Made by a program: the position numbers and the translations under genes. Of a stretch of 64,000 nt of DNA, positions 61,119 through 64,000 are shown piece after piece; within the stretch, counting starts at the first letter, position 1, and the number at the start of each line of letters is the position of its first letter. Source of the stretch: CAYFWF01 sp964346815 (lineage in GTDB: Bacteria > Acidobacteriota > Aminicenantia > Aminicenantales > Aminicenantaceae); the NCBI GenBank assembly GCA_964346815.1, contig CAYFWF010000047.1, forward strand, positions 1 to 64,000. Reading direction: 5' to 3'. The notes beneath the pieces are model-generated. The model worked only from the letters and a program-made list of their open reading frames with translations. It did no database searches and was not told where the DNA came from.

Positions 61119-62367
61119 ACAGAAGCCGCTGAAGAAAGATGGGTCCGATGATCTGGTTGATAGCGATGACCGCCAGGACCAGAGCCATGAATTCGCCCCC
61201 CCATTCCGGAAAAGTGTGTTCAACCACAATCGCCATACCCAAGGCTACGCCAGCCTGGGAGATAAAACCTGCCCAGGCCCATTTCTGAACGCCCGCTTCC
61301 TCGTTGGTCAGTCTTGATCCGAGAAAAGTTCCTGAAAATTTCAACACCCCTCTCCAAACCACACAGATCAAAGCTAAAAGCCAGGTCTGACGCAGAGCTC
61401 CCAAATTCAGCGAGGCACCAGACAGAGCGAAAAAGACAACGTAGATGGGGGTGGAACTCTTCTCGATCGCCGAGATCAAAAGCCTTCCCTGTGCTGAAAA
61501 ATTTTCTGCGAGAAAGCCGGCCACGAGGCAGATCAAAAGAGGGTGATATCCATAGTTGTGTGAGATCTGATAAGAGAAAAAAGCGACACCCAGGATGAAA
61601 ATGGTCACATCCCTTTTGATGTATCTAAGATAAAGTATGATGCCTGCTCCTATGAAGAGCCCGATGAGGACTGATCCTCCCACCTCTTGCAGGATTTGGA
61701 GCAGAAATCCCAAATCGAACTCGTGAGAAGGCATGGATACAGATTTGGAAATCGATAGGGAGAAGGCAAATATCACGACAACAAAAAAGTCCTTAACCAC
61801 AGCGCTGCCCAACACAAGGTCAGTGAACTTCCCGGACGACTTGGTCTCGGTGATAATCGCGATGGTTGTGGCTGGAGATGTGGGAGTCGACAAGGTTCCT
61901 AAGAGGAGAGAAAAGGCAAAGACCTGAAAAAGCGTCCCTTCTTGGAGAAAAGAAATGGAAGAACGACCGATAAAACCTAAAAGGACGAATCCTGAGAGAA
62001 TGATGATAGTCTGAAAAAAAACGATAGAGGATATAGTCTTGAAGCGTCTCTTGAGTCTCTGGATATTCATCTCCCCGCCAGCGGTCAGCGCTATCAAACT
62101 CAGCGCCAAACCATCCAAAAGATCGAGGTCCTGCACATCCGATTGACTGATAAAATTCAACACATACGGCCCACAGAGAATTCCAGCTAGAATGAAGCCT
62201 GTGATCAAAGGAAGGCTTATTCGTTTGAGGTGGCTGCCCAGCAAGTAGGCAAATACCAATATGAACCCAAGAGCAATAGAAGTGCTTTGATCGGGATTGG
62301 CAAAAGGGAGAAGTACCGGATCTTTTAAAAAAAACATCAGCACAAATATCAGCAGGAGCGGGATCAT
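61087..62367 (-). CDS. CPA2-type cation/proton antiporter (second of pair)
   Basis: A 426-residue membrane protein with about 12-13 helices. The family motifs include LITGFILAGILCGP and a LIALTAGGEMNIQRL segment in place of the usual acid-rich helix. No TrkA-N or TrkA-C domain follows. The start overlaps the stop of the first antiporter gene (ATGA), so both subunits are made together. It exchanges Na+ or K+ for H+ by family logic. The gene converges on thiD. Confidence 0.87.
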   Translation of the reverse strand: MIPLLLIFVLMFFLKDPVLLPFANPDQSTSIALGFILVFAYLLGSHLKRISLPLITGFILAGILCGPYVLNFISQSDVQDLDLLDGLALSLIALTAGGEMNIQRLKRRFKTISSIVFFQTIIILSGFVLLGFIGRSSISFLQEGTLFQVFAFSLLLGTLSTPTSPATTIAIITETKSSGKFTDLVLGSAVVKDFFVVVIFAFSLSISKSVSMPSHEFDLGFLLQILQEVGGSVLIGLFIGAGIILYLRYIKRDVTIFILGVAFFSYQISHNYGYHPLLICLVAGFLAENFSAQGRLLISAIEKSSTPIYVVFFALSGASLNLGALRQTWLLALICVVWRGVLKFSGTFLGSRLTNEEAGVQKWAWAGFISQAGVALGMAIVVEHTFPEWGGEFMALVLAVIAINQIIGPIFLQRLLFKVEEAGKKQ

Positions 62368-63575
62368 CTTTTTTCCTCTCTATCGAGCTTGAAAATAGAC
62401 AGCCTCACTCCGCAAGGACTGATAAGCTCGGTGATCAAAATCCCGAACAGGGCTGCAGAGAGGAAAACATCAGTCAACGGTAAGGGAAAAGCCAGCTTCA
62501 AACTGACAGCAAAGGCCAAACCAATCCCTCCTGACGAGAGAAAACTGAATCCGAAACGAATGGGCAGGCGCAGGGGAAAATCGAGGATCACCTTGAACAG
62601 TGGCAGAGGGAGAAAGTAACCGATGATCCTTAAAAGAATCATGAGAAGGACGAGAAGGGCCAACTTATAGTCAAAAGATATCTCCCAGAGAGCCCCAATA
62701 AGAATCAGGAACGTGATGTACAGAGGCTTCTCGGTGGAAAGAAGAAGAGGATAGAGCCTTTCATGAATTCTGGTCAGGTTGGAATAGGTAATCCCCATCA
62801 CCATGCTCATGTACAGAGGGAGAAGATTGAAATAGAAAGATGCGCCTGAAACGAAGAAAACCAGGCCCAAAAGATAAACGAGCATCTCTTCCTCTGAAGT
62901 CTTCTTTTTTGTCAGAAGGTGAAACAAATATCCTATGAGAATGGGGAAACCAGAGGAGAACAGCAGCAAGAGACTTCCTCTGAGAAAGATTTTGGATTCG
63001 AAAATGGGATAATGCCAGAAAGAGGAAAAAACCGCCAGGCCGACTATCCCCCAAAATCCACTCACACTGACCAGGAATCGTGCCAAATAATAATAGCTTC
63101 CTCTTTTCGGAATAACCGGGGAGGCCATATTCAGCAGAGTCGGGGAGTTGACGCTCAACAGCAGACCAAAGGTCAAGCCGATCCCGTAGAGGAGAAATGT
63201 GCGCTCCGAGGGGTAAAGCTGTTTCAAGGCTAGAGAAAAAATCAGACCGCCTAAAAGGAAGACAAACAGAGATTGAAGGAAAGAAAGGCTTTTATACTTG
63301 CTAGAGAAACGGCGCAAATATTTTGCTTCCAACTGGAATCCAAACAAGAATCCCACCCATCCCAAACCGAGGCTGATCAGGGGCGTCAAGCCTCTCAATA
63401 CTGAAGGGCTTAGGATGTTGAATCCACTTTGTCCCAGAGCCAGCCCCAAAAATATATAGATCAGCCCGGAAGAAAAGAAATAATTGATGGGCGAGAGTGC
63501 CTGACTCCTTGTTATGAATCGGGCGCCCAGAAAGGCTATCAAAACGAGAAGGCCAAAAGCATAGATGGCTTGCAT
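62364..63575 (-). CDS. CPA2-like antiporter-related membrane protein (first of pair)
   Basis: A 403-residue protein with about 12 helices and the plan of Na+/H+ exchangers, but with more diverged motifs (LGLALGQSGFNIL, GLGWVGFLFGFQLE). The pair Asn-Asp or Asp-Asp of ion-binding helices is not obvious, so it could be a partner or regulatory subunit of the second protein. It follows the PII-like gene by 6 bases and overlaps the second by four bases. Confidence 0.8.
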   Translation of the reverse strand: MQAIYAFGLLVLIAFLGARFITRSQALSPINYFFSSGLIYIFLGLALGQSGFNILSPSVLRGLTPLISLGLGWVGFLFGFQLEAKYLRRFSSKYKSLSFLQSLFVFLLGGLIFSLALKQLYPSERTFLLYGIGLTFGLLLSVNSPTLLNMASPVIPKRGSYYYLARFLVSVSGFWGIVGLAVFSSFWHYPIFESKIFLRGSLLLLFSSGFPILIGYLFHLLTKKKTSEEEMLVYLLGLVFFVSGASFYFNLLPLYMSMVMGITYSNLTRIHERLYPLLLSTEKPLYITFLILIGALWEISFDYKLALLVLLMILLRIIGYFLPLPLFKVILDFPLRLPIRFGFSFLSSGGIGLAFAVSLKLAFPLPLTDVFLSAALFGILITELISPCGVRLSIFKLDREEKR

Positions 63576-63581
63576 GAAAGA

Positions 63582-63917
63582 TTAAAATTCAGGTTTTAAG
63601 CCTTCGACCCTATCCAAAGAAATGGTGAACACAATGCCCGTGCCAGGCTGATCCAAGTCTCCGACGATTTTCTTGAGCAATCGGATCGCTTCCTCTTCTT
63701 TTTCCTCCCTGATAACCGAGAAAACGGTCTTGTTGTGAGGTTTTGCTCCTGCGAACATGAAGCGCAGTCCTGCAAAAATCGGGACTTCTTCGGAAAGGAT
63801 GTGGCCCATACCCACACTGTCGATCACCGTAGCTCCGGTTATTCCAATCTCGACAAAGCCCTCCAACACTTCCTCCAGTTTTTCCACTTTGTTCAGGAAG
63901 AGGATCAAGAGCTTCAT
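63582..63917 (-). CDS. PII-like signalling protein
   Basis: A 111-residue protein from ATG 63917. The beta-alpha-beta pattern MKLLILFLNKVEKLEEVLEG, the ITGATVID strand and the C-terminal GTGIVFTISLDRVEG fit the PII-like (GlnB-fold) group that binds nucleotides or other ligands and controls transporters. It lacks the T-loop Tyr uridylylation motif of GlnB. Position directly before two antiporter genes suggests it gates or senses for them. Its start overlaps the stop of the preceding gene (ATGA). Confidence 0.75.
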   Translation of the reverse strand: MKLLILFLNKVEKLEEVLEGFVEIGITGATVIDSVGMGHILSEEVPIFAGLRFMFAGAKPHNKTVFSVIREEKEEEAIRLLKKIVGDLDQPGTGIVFTISLDRVEGLKPEF

Positions 63918-64000
63918 ACGATTTTTCCTTCTTCTTCCTTGAAAATGGCACAAATCTCACTCGGATTCTTGACTCTTTTGATTTTTTCAACGACATCAGT
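63914..64000 (-). CDS. C-terminal end of an upstream gene (partial)
   Basis: Reading from the window edge, 28 codons end in TGA overlapping the PII-like start. The sequence (TDVVEKIKRVKNPSEICAIF...) resembles the last helix of PTS IIA-like domains, which occur next to CPA antiporters, but 28 residues do not allow a firm call. Confidence 0.5.
   Translation of the reverse strand, partial: TDVVEKIKRVKNPSEICAIFKEEEGKIV

Noticed and set aside
1..64000. CRISPR array, rRNA, tmRNA, integrase or complete insertion sequence
   Set aside because: No regularly spaced identical repeats, no rRNA-like sequence, and no tyrosine or serine recombinase or DDE transposase frame was seen.

Overview
The window reads as a chromosome segment of a Gram-negative, outer-membrane bacterium of moderate GC. 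LpxC, TolC/RND efflux, a TonB-dependent receptor with an N-terminal carboxypeptidase-regulatory domain, a DUF5916 protein, MeaB with an acyl-CoA dehydrogenase, and an ArsA ATPase with an HSP20-like tail together suggest an Acidobacteriota or Candidatus Aminicenantes-type lineage. That placement is inferred from gene content, not from a marker-gene search. Most promoters that can be read are sigma70-like (TTGACA-17-TATAAT type). No convincing rho-independent terminator was seen.

Positions 1 to about 15,050 are an accessory, decayed region. They hold the end of an unknown gene, helix-turn-helix remnants, an alpha/beta hydrolase, and scars of tRNA genes: a tRNA-like 3' half at 549, a tRNA-Gln 3' half at 3035, an intact tRNA-Leu(UAA) at 3222, a degenerate tRNA-Leu at 14619, and a 42-bp exact copy of the tRNA-Leu 5' half at 14854. 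Between the two tRNA-Leu half sites lie a three-gene RND efflux operon with a DUF4198 protein, an esterase-TPR protein, an FG-GAP-like protein and a DUF5916 gene broken by an in-frame stop. The layout fits an old tRNA-targeted insertion, but no integrase remains.

Positions 15,100 to 38,000 are core genes: ArsA-family ATPase, CDP-alcohol phosphatidyltransferase, TonB-dependent receptor, the minus-strand set lpxC / TPR / glmU / glmS (UDP-GlcNAc and lipid A supply; the last three overlap), larB, dnaG-rpoD, tRNA-Met, a CdsZ-like zinc-ribbon protein, acyl-CoA synthetase, gyrA and gyrB. Positions 38,000 to 64,000 continue with a TGS GTPase, tRNA-Pro, a DUF362 ferredoxin protein overlapping a class-V aminotransferase, a three-gene ABC-2 exporter, a VIT-VWA protein, a HAD phosphatase, an aspartoacylase-like M14 protein, a ribbon-helix-helix protein behind a perfect palindrome, a 1280-residue sensor kinase, flavodoxin, MeaB, acyl-CoA dehydrogenase, cupin, acylphosphatase, ThiD-like kinase, and two overlapping CPA2 antiporter genes followed by a PII-like protein.

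The most novel signal is a family of intergenic repeats. Family A (17.4, 30.0, 39.4 and 48.7 kb, all in the same orientation) has near-perfect terminal inverted arms in its two full copies and a small internal hairpin that shows a compensatory base-pair change. Family B (47.8 kb, with a half copy at 17.9 kb) is a long palindrome that shares the end motif CCCAAAGTGA with family A. They may be structured RNAs or non-autonomous mobile elements.
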